This document shows positions 54,222 to 63,990 of a stretch of 64,000 nt of DNA, piece after piece. The DNA is taken from the NCBI GenBank assembly GCA_963788935.1, contig CAWBIM010000004.1, positions 1,178,001-1,242,000 of the forward strand, given 5' to 3'. Made by a program: the position numbers and the translations under genes. The notes under the pieces are model-generated. The model did not search any database. It worked only from the letters and a program-made list of their open reading frames with translations, and was not told the DNA's origin. The first letter of the stretch is position 1. Every line of letters starts with the position of its first letter. Origin of the DNA: JAOPZW01 sp963788935 (GTDB lineage: Bacteria > Actinomycetota > Thermoleophilia > Solirubrobacterales > Solirubrobacteraceae).

Positions 54222-56078
54222 TCAGCGGATCGTGACCGAGCGGCGCACGACCACGGGATTGCCCGCGCGGTCGAACGCGGTGACCCGGATCGTCCGCCGG
54301 CCCCCGCGCCGGTAGCGATGGGTGCCGCGGCGCGAGACCGTGCGGCTGCCGTCGCCCCAGGAGATCACGACGCGCCCGACGCCCGAGGCCGTCCGGCCCG
54401 CGCGGCCGGGGTCCGACGCGCGGACGGCTACGCGGACCGGCCGTCCGCGCCGGCGCGCCCCGGAGACGCGGAGGGTCGCGCGCGGCGCCGTCGCGTCCTG
54501 GCGCAGCGGCCGCAGCGGCGTGGCCGTGACCTGGCCGCGGCGATCGGTCGCGATCACGCGCCAGCGATGCACCCCGTTGGGCAGCGCCGGCAGCGCGAGC
54601 GACGGCGCGGTCGTCTGGCCCGCGACCCGGCCGTCGACCTCGACGGTGTAGGTCAAGCCGCCCCAGAGCTCGAAGGACGGCGTCCACTTCAGCGGCGTCC
54701 GCCCGACGTTGCGGAAGCTCGAGCCGCTCGACAGCCGGAACGCGCCCGGCGCGCGGTCGAACGAGGCGATGGCGAGCGAGCGAGCGCCGGCCGGGCCCTG
54801 CACGAAGCCGATGGCGATGTCACCGGCGCGGTCGGCCGCGGCCTCGAGGCCGTCGGCGGCGTCGGTCGGCGCCGCGGACACCGGCGTCTCGCCCTGCGGC
54901 AGCTGCACGTCCCGGCTCGCCCGCCGGTTCGTGTACTGGCGCGCATGGATCGTCAGGTCGGACGACTGCCAGGCGATCAGGCCGTCGCCGTTGTCGTCGG
55001 TGGCGGCCACGGGCAGCACGGCGCCGGCCGGGCCGGTGCCGACCGGGACCGCGGGGTTGAGCACGCGGTCCTTGATCACGGCGCCGAAGGACGCACCGGT
55101 CGAGGCGGTCGCGATGTAGCCCTCGCCGCGCCCGTTGATGTCGACCCGCGGCGGGCCGACGGTGTCCGCCGACGGGAAGCCGCCGAGGCCGTCGACGATC
55201 GCGCCGGGGTCGAACGCCGAGCCGACGAGGCGACGGGCGATGGCGCGGAAGCGGTTGCCGGAGCCGTCGGCGAACGACTCGCGGAAGGTCACCCACGCGA
55301 AGCTCGAGTCGTCCTGGACGTCGACGTCCGGGAGGTCGGCCGCGACCCCCGGGTACGGGCCGCCCGCCGGGATCATCGCGGGCTGGGGTGCGGCCGAGAC
55401 CGTCTGCTCGAACACGCGCCGCGCGAACACCTGGCCGGCCTCGCCCCACACCACGAGCGCGACGCCGTCGGCCGCGACCGCGACCTTCGAGCGGCCGGTG
55501 CCGACCCCGGCCCCGTTCGTCGCGGCGATGTCGAGCGCGCTGGGGACGATCGCGAACGCCGTCGCCTTGCGCTCCTTGCGCGCGATGTCGACGTCGCCGC
55601 CCCCGCCGCCCGCCGGGTTCGTGAACGACACGTACGCGACGTCGTTGATCGAGAGGTCGATCGACGGGTTGAGCGCCGGGCTCGCCACGAGTTGCAGCGC
55701 GCTGTAGGGCTGGTTCGCCGCCGGCTTGACCGTCGTGAACAGCGATCCGCCCGAGATGAACCCGATCGCGAGCTTGCCGCCGTCCCCGGCCGCGACGACG
55801 GGCTGCGAGCTGGCCGCGAGCCCGGCGTCGAGCTGCTCGGGCGGCTGCCACGCGCCGTCCTGCAGGCGCGAGACGAAGACGTGGTCGGCGCCGCCGACCG
55901 GCTTGACGTACACGACCGCCCCCGTGCCGTCGCGGGCGACGTCGAGGTCGCCGAGCGACGTCACGGGCCCGTCGATCGTCTCGCCCGGGATGAACTGGCC
56001 GACGTCCGCCCGGGCGGAGACCGGGGCGACGAGCAGGCCGGCGAGGACGACGGAGGACGCAAGCAGACGACAGCGCAT
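54222..56078 (-). CDS. Large secreted beta-propeller/Ig-type protein
   Basis: 618 residues from ATG at 56078; an upstream in-frame start (56198) would precede the signal peptide, so it is less likely. Signal peptide about 4-24 (LLASSVVLAGLLVAPVSARA). The middle, with repeats such as LDVARDGTGAVVYVKPVGG and VAVAADGVALVVWGEAGQVFARR, resembles a beta-propeller of short blades. The C-terminal part holds one or two Ig-like/PKD-type domains (GVGRVVISWGDGSRTV ... YRRGGRRTIRVTAFDRAGN). No enzymatic motif seen. Its start lies 189 bases past the TetR stop, same strand. Confidence 0.65.
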   Translation of the reverse strand: MRCRLLASSVVLAGLLVAPVSARADVGQFIPGETIDGPVTSLGDLDVARDGTGAVVYVKPVGGADHVFVSRLQDGAWQPPEQLDAGLAASSQPVVAAGDGGKLAIGFISGGSLFTTVKPAANQPYSALQLVASPALNPSIDLSINDVAYVSFTNPAGGGGGDVDIARKERKATAFAIVPSALDIAATNGAGVGTGRSKVAVAADGVALVVWGEAGQVFARRVFEQTVSAAPQPAMIPAGGPYPGVAADLPDVDVQDDSSFAWVTFRESFADGSGNRFRAIARRLVGSAFDPGAIVDGLGGFPSADTVGPPRVDINGRGEGYIATASTGASFGAVIKDRVLNPAVPVGTGPAGAVLPVAATDDNGDGLIAWQSSDLTIHARQYTNRRASRDVQLPQGETPVSAAPTDAADGLEAAADRAGDIAIGFVQGPAGARSLAIASFDRAPGAFRLSSGSSFRNVGRTPLKWTPSFELWGGLTYTVEVDGRVAGQTTAPSLALPALPNGVHRWRVIATDRRGQVTATPLRPLRQDATAPRATLRVSGARRRGRPVRVAVRASDPGRAGRTASGVGRVVISWGDGSRTVSRRGTHRYRRGGRRTIRVTAFDRAGNPVVVRRSVTIR

Positions 56079-56267
56079 CGGTTCGGTGGAGGCTCCTGGT
56101 CGGGGGTCCGGGCGCCCTCGCGGGCGCGCGGAGACGGCCGCGCGCGGCGGAGACGGCCGTTGCAACCGGCCGCCGGCGCGAAAGTTCCGGGGACCCACCG
56201 GGTTTCCCGCCCGACGGCGCCGGTCCTGCCTGGTGCGCGCCGGACGGACGTCCGCCGCGGGGCGGCG

Positions 56268-56843
56268 TCAGCCGCGTGCCCGCAGCCCGTCGAGCAGGAG
56301 CTCGAGGTGCCGTCGCCAGTCGAGGGCGGGGTGCGCCATCGACATGCACAGGCCGCCCATCAGCGCCGTGATGTCGTCGACCGTGACGTCGGCGCGCAGG
56401 ACCCCGGCGGCCTGGGCGCGGCCGACGAGCTGCGCGGCCAGCGCGTCGAGCTCCTCGTAGGCCTCCCCCCCGTGCACGACGGCCGGGCCGAGGCGGACCA
56501 TCGCGTCGCGCAGCCCGGCGTCGGCGGCCATGACCTCGGCGTTGCGCCGCAGGGCGGAGGCGAAGGACTCCCACGGATCCTCGATCTCGAGCGCCGCGCG
56601 GATGTTCTCGCTCGTGACGAGGAACTTCTCGCGGACGAGCGCCTCGATGAGCGCGTCCTTCGTCGGGAAGTGGCGGTACACCGTTCCGACCCCGACCCGG
56701 GCCAGGCGCGCGACGTCGTCCATCTGCACGCTGGCGCCGTGCTCGGCGCACGCGATCCGCGCCGCCTGCAGGATGCGCTCGCGGTTGCGCCGCGCGTCGG
56801 CGCGGAGCGGGCGTTCCTCGGAGGTGCGCGGTTCGGTGGCCAT
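56268..56843 (-). CDS. TetR-family transcriptional repressor
   Basis: 191 residues. N-terminal helix-turn-helix (RILQAARIACAEHGASVQMDDVARLARVGVGTVYRHFPTK, about 23-62, quoted in parts: RILQAARIACAEHG and GVGTVYRHFPTK) is a textbook TetR DNA-binding domain. The C-terminal ligand domain has SFASALRRNAEVMAADAGL. Divergent from the DHA2-type MFS exporter, the common self- and neighbour-regulating layout. A candidate dyad operator lies at 56901-56926. Confidence 0.92.
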   Translation of the reverse strand: MATEPRTSEERPLRADARRNRERILQAARIACAEHGASVQMDDVARLARVGVGTVYRHFPTKDALIEALVREKFLVTSENIRAALEIEDPWESFASALRRNAEVMAADAGLRDAMVRLGPAVVHGGEAYEELDALAAQLVGRAQAAGVLRADVTVDDITALMGGLCMSMAHPALDWRRHLELLLDGLRARG

Positions 56844-56900
56844 GGCGTCGTTGTGCCAGATCGAGAAGGTACGGCTAGCCGACCCTCGACGGGCGGTGCG

Positions 56901-56926
56901 GTTTCGTATCTTCCCCGATGGTAAAC
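56901..56926. promoter_or_regulatory. Candidate TetR operator
   Basis: GTTTnnnATC-TTCCCC-GATnnnAAAC, a 26-base imperfect dyad between the TetR and exporter genes, 40 bases before the exporter ATG. The position and symmetry fit a repressor site; no experimental basis. Confidence 0.4.
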
Positions 56927-56965
56927 GGAACCGGACCTCGGTCTCCAGTTAGGAGCTTTCGACAC

Positions 56966-58433
56966 ATGACCGCCGCCCCCCCGGGCAACACCAAGTGGCT
57001 GGCGCTGGCCCTGCTCGCCATGACCCAGTTCGTGATCGTGCTCGACGCCTCGATCGTGAACGTCGCGCTGCCGTCGATCGGCCGCGCCCTCGACTTCAAC
57101 CAGGACGACCTGTCCTGGGTCGTCAACGCCTACACGCTGACCTTCGGCGGCTTCCTGCTGCTCGGCGGCCGCCTCGCCGACCTCGTCGGCCGCCGCCGGA
57201 TCTTCATCTTCGGCCTCATCCTCTTCTCCGTCGCCTCGCTCCTCGGCGGCCTCGCGCAGTCGGACATCTGGCTCATCGCCGCGCGGGCGACCCAGGGTCT
57301 CGGCGCCGCCATCATCTCCCCCGCCGCGCTCTCGCTCGTGACGACGATGTTCGCCGAGGGCTCCGAGCGCAACCGCGCGCTCGGCGTCTGGGGCGCGGTC
57401 GCCGGCTCCGGCGGCGCCGCGGGCGTCCTGCTCGGCGGCATCCTGACCGAGTACGCGGGCTGGGAGTGGGTGCTGTTCGTGAACGTGCCGATCGGCGTCG
57501 CCGCCGCCTTCGCGGCCCCGCGCCTGCTGCCCGAGAGCCGCGACGCCGGGATCCCGCGCGTGTTCGACGTCGCCGGCGCCACGACCGTCACCGCCGGCCT
57601 CGCGCTGCTCGTCTACGCGCTCGTCGACGCCAACAACGCCGGCTGGGCCTCGACCCAGACGCTCGGCCTCGGCGCGATCTCGATCATCCTGCTCGTCGCC
57701 TTCGTGATCATCGAGAGCCGCACGAGCCACCCGCTCATGCCGTTCTCGATCTTCCGCCTGCGCACGCTGCGGGGGGCGGACATCGTCGGCCTGCTGATCG
57801 GCATGTCGCTGTTCGCGATGTTCTTCTTCCTGTCGCTGTACATGCAGCAGGTGCTCGGCTACGACGCCCTCAAGACGGGCTTCGCCTACCTGCCGCTCGC
57901 GCTGAACATCATCGTGAGCGCCGGCGTCGCGTCGCAGCTGGTGACCCGGATCGGCTTCAAGCCGACGCTCGTCGCCGGCATGCTGCTCATCGCGATCGGC
58001 CTCGTGTGGTTCGCGCAGGTCTCGCCGAACGGCGGCTACGTCTCCGACCTGCTGTTCCCGTCGCTCGTCGTCGCCTGGGGCCTCGGGCTCGCGTTCGTGC
58101 CGGTCACGATCGCGGCCGTCACGGGCACGCGGCCGGACGAGGCGGGGCTCGCGTCGGGGCTCATCAACACCGCCCAGCAGGTCGGCGGCGCGCTCGGCCT
58201 GGCGGTCCTCGCCGCCGTGGCGAACAGCAGCACGAGCAATGCGGTCGCGTCAGGCGTCCGCAACCCGGCCGTCGCGCTGACCGAGGGCTTCCAGGACGCG
58301 TTCCTCGTCGGCGCGGGGTTCGCCCTGCTCGGCGCGATGCGTCGCCGCGGTGCTGATCTCCTCGCGCGACAGCCGGGAGCACGCGGAGGCCGCGCGCCGC
58401 GGAGAAGCGGACCCGGTCACCGCCGTCGCGTAA
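56966..58433 (+). CDS. DHA2-type MFS multidrug exporter, with C-terminal frameshift
   Basis: ATG at 56966 has AGGAG ten bases upstream. 14 predicted membrane segments. The signature GGRLADLVGRRRIF (loop 2-3) and the motif C-like VNVPIGVAAAFAAPRLLPES near the fifth helix identify an EmrB/QacA-type drug:proton antiporter. The frame runs to LGAM at about 58338; one base on it continues VAAVLISSRDSREHAEAARRG to the TAA at 58431. Restoring a single base (GATC for GATGC) gives GAIVAAVL. Joined length about 488. Probably controlled by the adjacent TetR. Confidence 0.85.
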
Positions 58434-58479
58434 CGGCGCGGAGAGATCTCGGGGTGGGCGCGCCTGGCACGATGCAGGC

Positions 58480-59070
58480 GTGCCCGCCCTGTCCAGCGTC
58501 TGCGTCTTCTGCGGCTCGAACGCCGGTGCCGACCCGCGCTACGTCGAGGCCGCCGCGGCCGTCGGCCGCACGCTCGCCGAGCGCGGCATGCGGCTCGTCT
58601 ACGGCGGCGCCCGCGTCGGGATGATGGGCGTGCTCGCGAACGCGGCGATCGCGGCCGGCGGCGAGGTCACGGGCGTGATCCCGCGCCAGATCGTCGACCT
58701 CGAGGTCGCCCACGACGACATCGCGGACCTGCGCGTCGTCGACTCCATGCACGAGCGCAAGGCGCTCATGGCCGACCTCGCCGACGCGTTCGTCGCGCTG
58801 CCCGGCGGCATCGGGACGCTCGAGGAGCTGTTCGAGGTCTTCACCTGGGCCCACCTCGGCATCCACCAGAAGCCGCTCGGCCTCCTCGACGTCGCCGGCT
58901 TCTACGCCCCGCTCGAGGCGATGCTCGACCATTCCGTCGAGCAGGGCTTCCTGCGACCCCAGACGCGGGCGCTGCTCGTCAGCGACGACTCGCTCGACGG
59001 CCTCCTCGCGCGCTTCGCGGACTGGGAGCCCCCGCGCGGGGCGAAGTGGATCGACCGCGACGCGCGCTGA
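58480..59070 (+). CDS. LOG-family nucleoside 5'-monophosphate phosphoribohydrolase
   Basis: 196 residues from GTG at 58480. The diagnostic LOG motif is PGGIGTLEELFEVFTW (about 107-122, PGGxGTxxE) with the upstream MHERKALMADLAD arginine. Glycine-rich YGGARVGMMG lies at about 48-57. These enzymes release base from nucleoside monophosphates, as in cytokinin activation; in bacteria the true substrate is often unclear. Abuts the diguanylate cyclase tail to tail without a gap. Confidence 0.9.
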   Translation: MPALSSVCVFCGSNAGADPRYVEAAAAVGRTLAERGMRLVYGGARVGMMGVLANAAIAAGGEVTGVIPRQIVDLEVAHDDIADLRVVDSMHERKALMADLADAFVALPGGIGTLEELFEVFTWAHLGIHQKPLGLLDVAGFYAPLEAMLDHSVEQGFLRPQTRALLVSDDSLDGLLARFADWEPPRGAKWIDRDAR

Positions 59071-61437
59071 TCAGACCGGCGGCGCGGCGGCCTGCACGAG
59101 CTCGCCGATCGCGCACCGGGCGAGCCGTCGCAGCGTGGCGATGTCGTCGTCGCTCCAGTCGCGCGGCTCGTGGTCGATCGCGCAGAGGACGCCGAGGACG
59201 TTGTCGCTCGCGTCGATGAGCGGGATGCCGGCGTAGGCGATGACACCGCGCTCCTCGATCGCGGGGTTGTCGCGCAGGAGCGGGACCTCGCGGGCGTCGC
59301 GCACGATGAGCGGCCGCCCGGCCGAGACCGCGTGCTGGCAGAAGCTCGTGGACAGCGGCGTCTGGCGGTCGGCGAGCGTCGTGCCGGTAAGGCCGCACGC
59401 GCCGGCGAAGAACTGACGGTGGTCGTCGACGAGCGAGACCGTGGCGACCGGCACGTCCAGCAGCCAGCTGACCATGCGCGAGATCTCGTCGAGCTCGGGC
59501 TGCGACGGCGCGTCGAGCAGGCCGGTCGCGTCGAGTGCGGCCAGGCGGACCGGGTCGGCGAGCCGGGCGGCCGACCCGCGGGCCTTGTCGGCGTAGAGCG
59601 CCTCGTCGGCGCGGCGGACGAGCTCCGTCGCACTCTCGACGCCGTCCCACTGGACGATCCCGAGGCCGGAGCCCGGGCCGTGGGTGACGGCCCCGCGCAG
59701 GCGCCCGGCGACGACCTCCATGTCGCCCGCGCCGCACATCGGCAGGAGCGCGACGAACTCGTCGCCGCCGATGCGGGCGAGCAGATCGGTGACGCGCAGC
59801 GCGTTCTGCCAGGCCGCCGCGACCTCCTTGAGCACGCGGTCGCCGGCGGCGTGACCCTCGCGGTCGTTGAGCGCCTTGAAGCCGTTCAGGTCCATCGAGG
59901 CGAGCGCGAGCGGCTCGCCGGTGCGCGCGGCGCGGGCCATCGCGCGGGGGAGCTCGGCCTCGAACGCGCGGCGGTTCGGCACGCCGGTGAGGACGTCGTT
60001 GAGGGCGGCCGACTCGAGGCGGTGCATCGCGGCGCGCCGCTGCAGAGCCCGCGCGGCCTCGTCCGCGGCCAGGCGGACGAGCTCGGCGGAACGCTCCTCG
60101 AGGGCGTGGCGCGGGTCGCGCCAGCCGACCACGAGGACACCGAGGAGGTCGTCGCCGGAGACGATCGGCTGGCAGAGGGCCGACTTCGCGCCGGCGGCGT
60201 CGAACAGCCGGCGGCTCGCGGTCTGCGAGTGGGCCTCGTCGGCGACGAAGACGGGACGGCGCTCGACGAACGCGGTGGCGGTGGCCGACGGCTCGTGGCC
60301 GATGCGGACGCGGTCGCCGACGAAGCTCTCGATCGTCGCGGTCGTGCAGTGCAGCTCCTCGCCGCCGGCGGCGGGCTCGACGATCGCGGCGATCGTCGCG
60401 TCGGTCAGGTCCGCGGCGCCGTCGACGAGGGCCTGGCGGGCGTCGTCGAGCGAGGCGACGTCCTGGGCCATGCGGCGCAGGGTGGCGAGGTCGCGCTGCT
60501 CGCGGGCGAGGCGCGCCTCGATCGCGCGGCGCTCGGTGACGTCGGTGCCGGTCGACAGCGTGCCCGCGACGACGCCGTCGTCGTCGCGGACGACCGTGAT
60601 GACCCACTGGACGAGGCGGACGGAGCCGTCGGCGCACAGCACGCGGTTGTCGACCTCGTAGCGGTCGGTGTCGCCGGCCTTCATCGCGCCGAAGCCCTGG
60701 CGGCGCGCCTCGCGCTCGTCGGCGGGGACGGCGACGTCGAACCAGTCCGTGCCGATGAACTCCTCGGCGGTGTGCCCGAGCGTCTCGAGCGTCATCGGGT
60801 TCGCCATGCGGACCCGGGCGTCGGCGTCGATGAAGAGGTGCAGGACGCCCGCGACCTCGAGATAGCGCTCGACCTCACGGCGGTTCCGGCGCTCGCTGAG
60901 ACGGACCATCGCGTGCGCGCGCCAGTTGGCGATCAGCGCGGCGGCGGCGCCGAGGACGAACAGGCCGTGGACGAGGGCCATGTGCCACGGGTGGGCGTTG
61001 CCGCCGTCGTGGCCGTAGACCAGCTTCGGCCCGAGCGAGCCCATGATCCCGTGCTGGACGACGACGTAGGCGACGCCGAGCGCGAGGATCGCGAAGTCCT
61101 CGTACAGCGCGAGGACGCACAGCATCACGAAGTAGTGGAAGTGCATCACCACGGCGCCGTGTGCGATGTGCACGCCGATCGCCGACTCGGTGAAGAGCCC
61201 GAGCGCCATCGCGCTCGCGCGGCCGCCGGCCGTGATCCGCGGCGATGCCGCGAGGCCGAAGGCGATCAGGAGCGGGAGCGTCTCGACGGCGACGTGGGCC
61301 ACGGACGCACCGGCCGCCAGCGCCCAGACCGCGAGCGCGACGGCCTGGACGCCGAGCACGACGAGCATGCCGCGGTGGCGCGCGGCGCGGGTGGTGGAAT
61401 CGAGCTCGGAGCCCGGCGGGAGCAGACGGAAGACCAT
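59071..61437 (-). CDS. Diguanylate cyclase with His-rich membrane sensor, PAS and two GAF domains
   Basis: 788 residues. Five to six membrane helices (about 25-175) contain many His: 90, 93, 99, 101, 129, 149, 152 and 157, in HFHYFVMLCV, VVQHGIMG and HPWHMALVHG. Next come a PAS domain (about 190-305), GAF (about 315-480), the cyclase (about 480-635) with DLNGFKALND and GGDEF at 557-561, and a second GAF at about 640-785. The product-inhibition site RVTD (548-551) is five residues before GGDEF. It should make c-di-GMP in response to membrane and cytoplasmic signals. A GAF after the GGDEF domain is unusual. Confidence 0.9.
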   Translation of the reverse strand: MVFRLLPPGSELDSTTRAARHRGMLVVLGVQAVALAVWALAAGASVAHVAVETLPLLIAFGLAASPRITAGGRASAMALGLFTESAIGVHIAHGAVVMHFHYFVMLCVLALYEDFAILALGVAYVVVQHGIMGSLGPKLVYGHDGGNAHPWHMALVHGLFVLGAAAALIANWRAHAMVRLSERRNRREVERYLEVAGVLHLFIDADARVRMANPMTLETLGHTAEEFIGTDWFDVAVPADEREARRQGFGAMKAGDTDRYEVDNRVLCADGSVRLVQWVITVVRDDDGVVAGTLSTGTDVTERRAIEARLAREQRDLATLRRMAQDVASLDDARQALVDGAADLTDATIAAIVEPAAGGEELHCTTATIESFVGDRVRIGHEPSATATAFVERRPVFVADEAHSQTASRRLFDAAGAKSALCQPIVSGDDLLGVLVVGWRDPRHALEERSAELVRLAADEAARALQRRAAMHRLESAALNDVLTGVPNRRAFEAELPRAMARAARTGEPLALASMDLNGFKALNDREGHAAGDRVLKEVAAAWQNALRVTDLLARIGGDEFVALLPMCGAGDMEVVAGRLRGAVTHGPGSGLGIVQWDGVESATELVRRADEALYADKARGSAARLADPVRLAALDATGLLDAPSQPELDEISRMVSWLLDVPVATVSLVDDHRQFFAGACGLTGTTLADRQTPLSTSFCQHAVSAGRPLIVRDAREVPLLRDNPAIEERGVIAYAGIPLIDASDNVLGVLCAIDHEPRDWSDDDIATLRRLARCAIGELVQAAAPPV

Positions 61438-61829
61438 GTTGCGGACGCGGCGGCGGGGGATCGGCCGGGGGGCGCGTCGCCCGGTTCATCGGCCGCGCGG
61501 TTGTGGTCTTGAGGTGAGCGCCTCGCGGCGCTGCCTGCGGTCGCCGGGCGGTCGAGCTGGGCGTCGGGCTGTGGCGCGAGGTGCGGCCCGCGCGCGGGAG
61601 GCGTTCGACGTTGAGGACACCTATCGGGTGAAAGGTCGAACGCGTCTCGACGGCCTCGTGCTCACGGGCGTGCGGGGCGAGTTCGGTCGGCCGGCGTCCG
61701 GAATCGCCTCGGCCGCGGTTCTCCTCAGCCGCGGCGGCACTTCCGACGAGCGCCGCGCCGGACATCGCGAGCGGTTCGCGCGAGGCGTCCGGGTCAACGT
61801 CGAGCCGAGCGCCGCCCGACCCGGCCCTC
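61438..61829 (-). promoter_or_regulatory. Long gap upstream of the diguanylate cyclase, with CCCGATAGG element
   Basis: No supported gene in these 392 bases. On the minus strand 61618-61630 reads CACCCGATAGGTG, a near-palindrome that includes CCGATA, resembling the -10 box of flagellar/WhiG-type sigma factors (GCCGATAA). It lies about 180 bases upstream of the cyclase start, so a long leader would result. A convincing -35 partner is not seen. Confidence 0.35.
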
Positions 61830-63065
61830 CTACCCCGTCGCCGACGAGGCGATCTCCTCCACGGACACGTCGGGGTCCGCGAGCTGCTTGCGGTCGACCG
61901 TCGCGCCCGAGGCGATGATCGCCTGGATCGGGTCGCTGACGTCCCAGACGTTGACGTTCATGCCCGCCGTGAGCTTGCCGTCGCGCAGCCAGAAGGCGAT
62001 GAACTCGCCCGAGCCCATGTCGCCGCGGACCACGAGCTCGTCCGACTGCGGGTCGTGGAGGCCCGCGTACTCCATGCCGACGTCGTACTGGTCGGAGAAG
62101 AAGTACGGGACCTTGTCGTAGCTGACGTCCTGGCCGAGCATGGACTGCGCGGCGACCGGGCCCTGGGTCAAGGCGTTGGCCCAGTGCTCGACGCGCACCC
62201 GCTTGCCGAACAGGGGGTGGTCGACGTTCGCGACGTCGCCGCAGGCGAGGATCCCGTTCGCGCTCGTCCGCAGCCCGGCGTCGACGAGGATGCCGTTGTC
62301 GACGTCCGCGACGCCGTCGACGACCGCGGTGCGCGGGGCGACGCCGATGCCCACGAGCACGGCGGCGCAGTCGATCGTCCGGCCGCCGGCGAGCCGCACG
62401 CGCTCGGCGCGGCCCGCGCCTTCGATCGCCTCGACGCCCGCGCCGAGGAGCATCTCGACGCCCTGACCCTGGTGCACGTCGCGGTAGAACGCGCCGAGGT
62501 CCGGGCCGAGGACGCGCAGGAGCGGCAGGTCGAGCGACTCGATCAGCGTGACGTCCATGCCCTTCTGGCGGGCGGACGCGGCCGCCTCGCAGCCGATCCA
62601 GCCGCCGCCGATCACGACGAGGCGCCCACCGCCCTCGATGACCCCGCGCAGCGTGTCGGAGTCCTCGACCGTGCGCAGCACGTGCACGCCGTCGAGGTCG
62701 GCGCCGGGGACGGGGATGCGCCGTGGCTCGGCGCCGGTGGCGATCAGGAGACGGTCGTAGCCCAACCGCTCGCCGCCGGTCAGGACGACGGCGCCCTCGC
62801 CCGCGTCGACCGACTCGACCGCCGTCGAGGCGCGCAGCTCGACCTGGTGGGCCGCGTACCAGCCCTCGTCCTCCTGCAGCCAGGCGGGGCTCTCGCTCTC
62901 GCCCCGCAGGTAGTCCTTGCTGAGCGGCGGCCGCTCGTACGGCCGGTGCGCCTCGGCGCCGACGAGGACGATGCGCCCGTCGAAGCCCTCCTCGCGGAGG
63001 GTCTCGGCCGCCTTGCCGCCGGCCATGCCTGCTCCGACGATGACGAACGTGTCGCTGCTGCTCAT
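61830..63065 (-). CDS. FAD-dependent ferredoxin reductase (rhodocoxin/BphA4-type)
   Basis: 411 residues from ATG at 63065, overlapping the folE stop by 4 bases. N-terminal FAD loop VIVGAGMAGGKAAETL (about 7-22), second NAD(P)H loop VVIGGGWIGCEAAASARQKG (about 149-168), and the FAD-contacting Asp in GILACGDVANVDHP (about 280). The C-terminal domain VPYFFSDQYDVGMEYAG fits BphA4-like reductases that feed electrons to Rieske or 2Fe-2S ferredoxins. No ferredoxin gene adjoins. A link with folE (coupled start) is not explained. Confidence 0.88.
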   Translation of the reverse strand: MSSSDTFVIVGAGMAGGKAAETLREEGFDGRIVLVGAEAHRPYERPPLSKDYLRGESESPAWLQEDEGWYAAHQVELRASTAVESVDAGEGAVVLTGGERLGYDRLLIATGAEPRRIPVPGADLDGVHVLRTVEDSDTLRGVIEGGGRLVVIGGGWIGCEAAASARQKGMDVTLIESLDLPLLRVLGPDLGAFYRDVHQGQGVEMLLGAGVEAIEGAGRAERVRLAGGRTIDCAAVLVGIGVAPRTAVVDGVADVDNGILVDAGLRTSANGILACGDVANVDHPLFGKRVRVEHWANALTQGPVAAQSMLGQDVSYDKVPYFFSDQYDVGMEYAGLHDPQSDELVVRGDMGSGEFIAFWLRDGKLTAGMNVNVWDVSDPIQAIIASGATVDRKQLADPDVSVEEIASSATG

Positions 63066-63658
63066 GCGTGGCCTCCGGTGAGGGTCAGGAACTCCTGGCG
63101 GGTCCGCGGATCGTCGCGCACCAGACCGTGCAATGCCGACGTGATGGTCCGCGCGCCGGGCTTCTGCACGCCGCGCAGCGACATGCAGAGGTGCTCGGCC
63201 TCGATCACGACCCCGACGCCGCGCGGCTCGAGCGTGTCGGTCAGCCAGCGCGCGACCTGGGTCGTGAGGCGCTCCTGCACCTGCGGACGGCGGGCGTAGA
63301 GGTCGACCACGCGGCCGAGCTTCGACAGGCCGATGATCCGCTCGCCCGGCAGGTAGCCGATGTGGGCGACGCCGTGGAACGGCAGCAGGTGGTGCTCGCA
63401 GAGCGAGTGGAACGGGATGTCGCGCGCCACGACGAGCTCGTCGTAGCTCTCGTCGTTGGGGAAGGTCGTGGCGGTGAACGGGCGCGGGGTCAGGAGCTCG
63501 ACGTAGGTCTCGGCCATGCGGCGCGGGGTCTCGCGCATGCTCTCGTCCTCGAGGTCCGCGCCGAGCGCGAGCAGCAGCTCGCGGGCGGCGCTCGTCACCC
63601 GGGCGGGGTCGATCGGCTCCGCCGCGGGGGCGACGGCGTGAAGGTGCGAAAGGGTCAT
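63062..63658 (-). CDS. folE: GTP cyclohydrolase I
   Basis: 198 residues. Zinc and active-site residues sit in FHSLCEHHLLPFHGVAHIGYLP (about 83-104: Cys, His) and the second Cys in AEHLCMSLRGVQKPGA (about 156). GLSKLGRVVDLYARRPQVQERLT is the conserved helix segment. It opens the GTP imidazole ring to give dihydroneopterin triphosphate, the first step of folate synthesis. Coupled to both neighbours by 4-base overlaps. Confidence 0.96.
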   Translation of the reverse strand: MTLSHLHAVAPAAEPIDPARVTSAARELLLALGADLEDESMRETPRRMAETYVELLTPRPFTATTFPNDESYDELVVARDIPFHSLCEHHLLPFHGVAHIGYLPGERIIGLSKLGRVVDLYARRPQVQERLTTQVARWLTDTLEPRGVGVVIEAEHLCMSLRGVQKPGARTITSALHGLVRDDPRTRQEFLTLTGGHA

Positions 63659-63990
63659 GCGCGCTTGGCGTCGGCCGAGAGCCGGGTCTTACGGGCACCC
63701 GCGACGTAGTACCCGCCTCCCGCGCGCGTGCCGTCCTCCGCGCGGCCCCGGCGCACCTCGCGCAGCAACCCGGTCTGGTTGGCGTTCTCCCAGCCCTCGA
63801 GCCAGCGGGCGGTGAGCAGGAGCGCGATCCCGACCCCGAGCGCGATCCCGCCGAGGAGCCCCGGCGCCCGCGCCGTGGCCGTGAAGAACACGAAGACGAG
63901 GACCTGCAGCGCGAGCGGCACCCGCAGCCGGCGGAGGTACGCGCCGCGCGGGCGCAACTCGCCGGGCGGCGCCGGGGGCGCGTCGCGCAC
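63655..63990 (-). CDS. Small two-helix membrane protein, possibly 5'-incomplete
   Basis: At least 111 residues. Two membrane helices (about 24-40 and 42-60; LALQVLVFVFFTATA and GLLGGIALGVGIALLLTA) and a Gly/Arg-rich cytoplasmic tail with YYVAGARKTR. The GTG at 63990 is the last possible start in the window; the frame is open to the edge, so the true start may lie beyond. ATGA overlap with folE. No family recognised. Confidence 0.6.
   Translation of the reverse strand: MRDAPPAPPGELRPRGAYLRRLRVPLALQVLVFVFFTATARAPGLLGGIALGVGIALLLTARWLEGWENANQTGLLREVRRGRAEDGTRAGGGYYVAGARKTRLSADAKRA

Noticed and set aside
61438..61829. Gene in the long gap before the diguanylate cyclase
   Set aside because: Open frames exist on both strands but lack a start with a ribosome site and protein-like composition.
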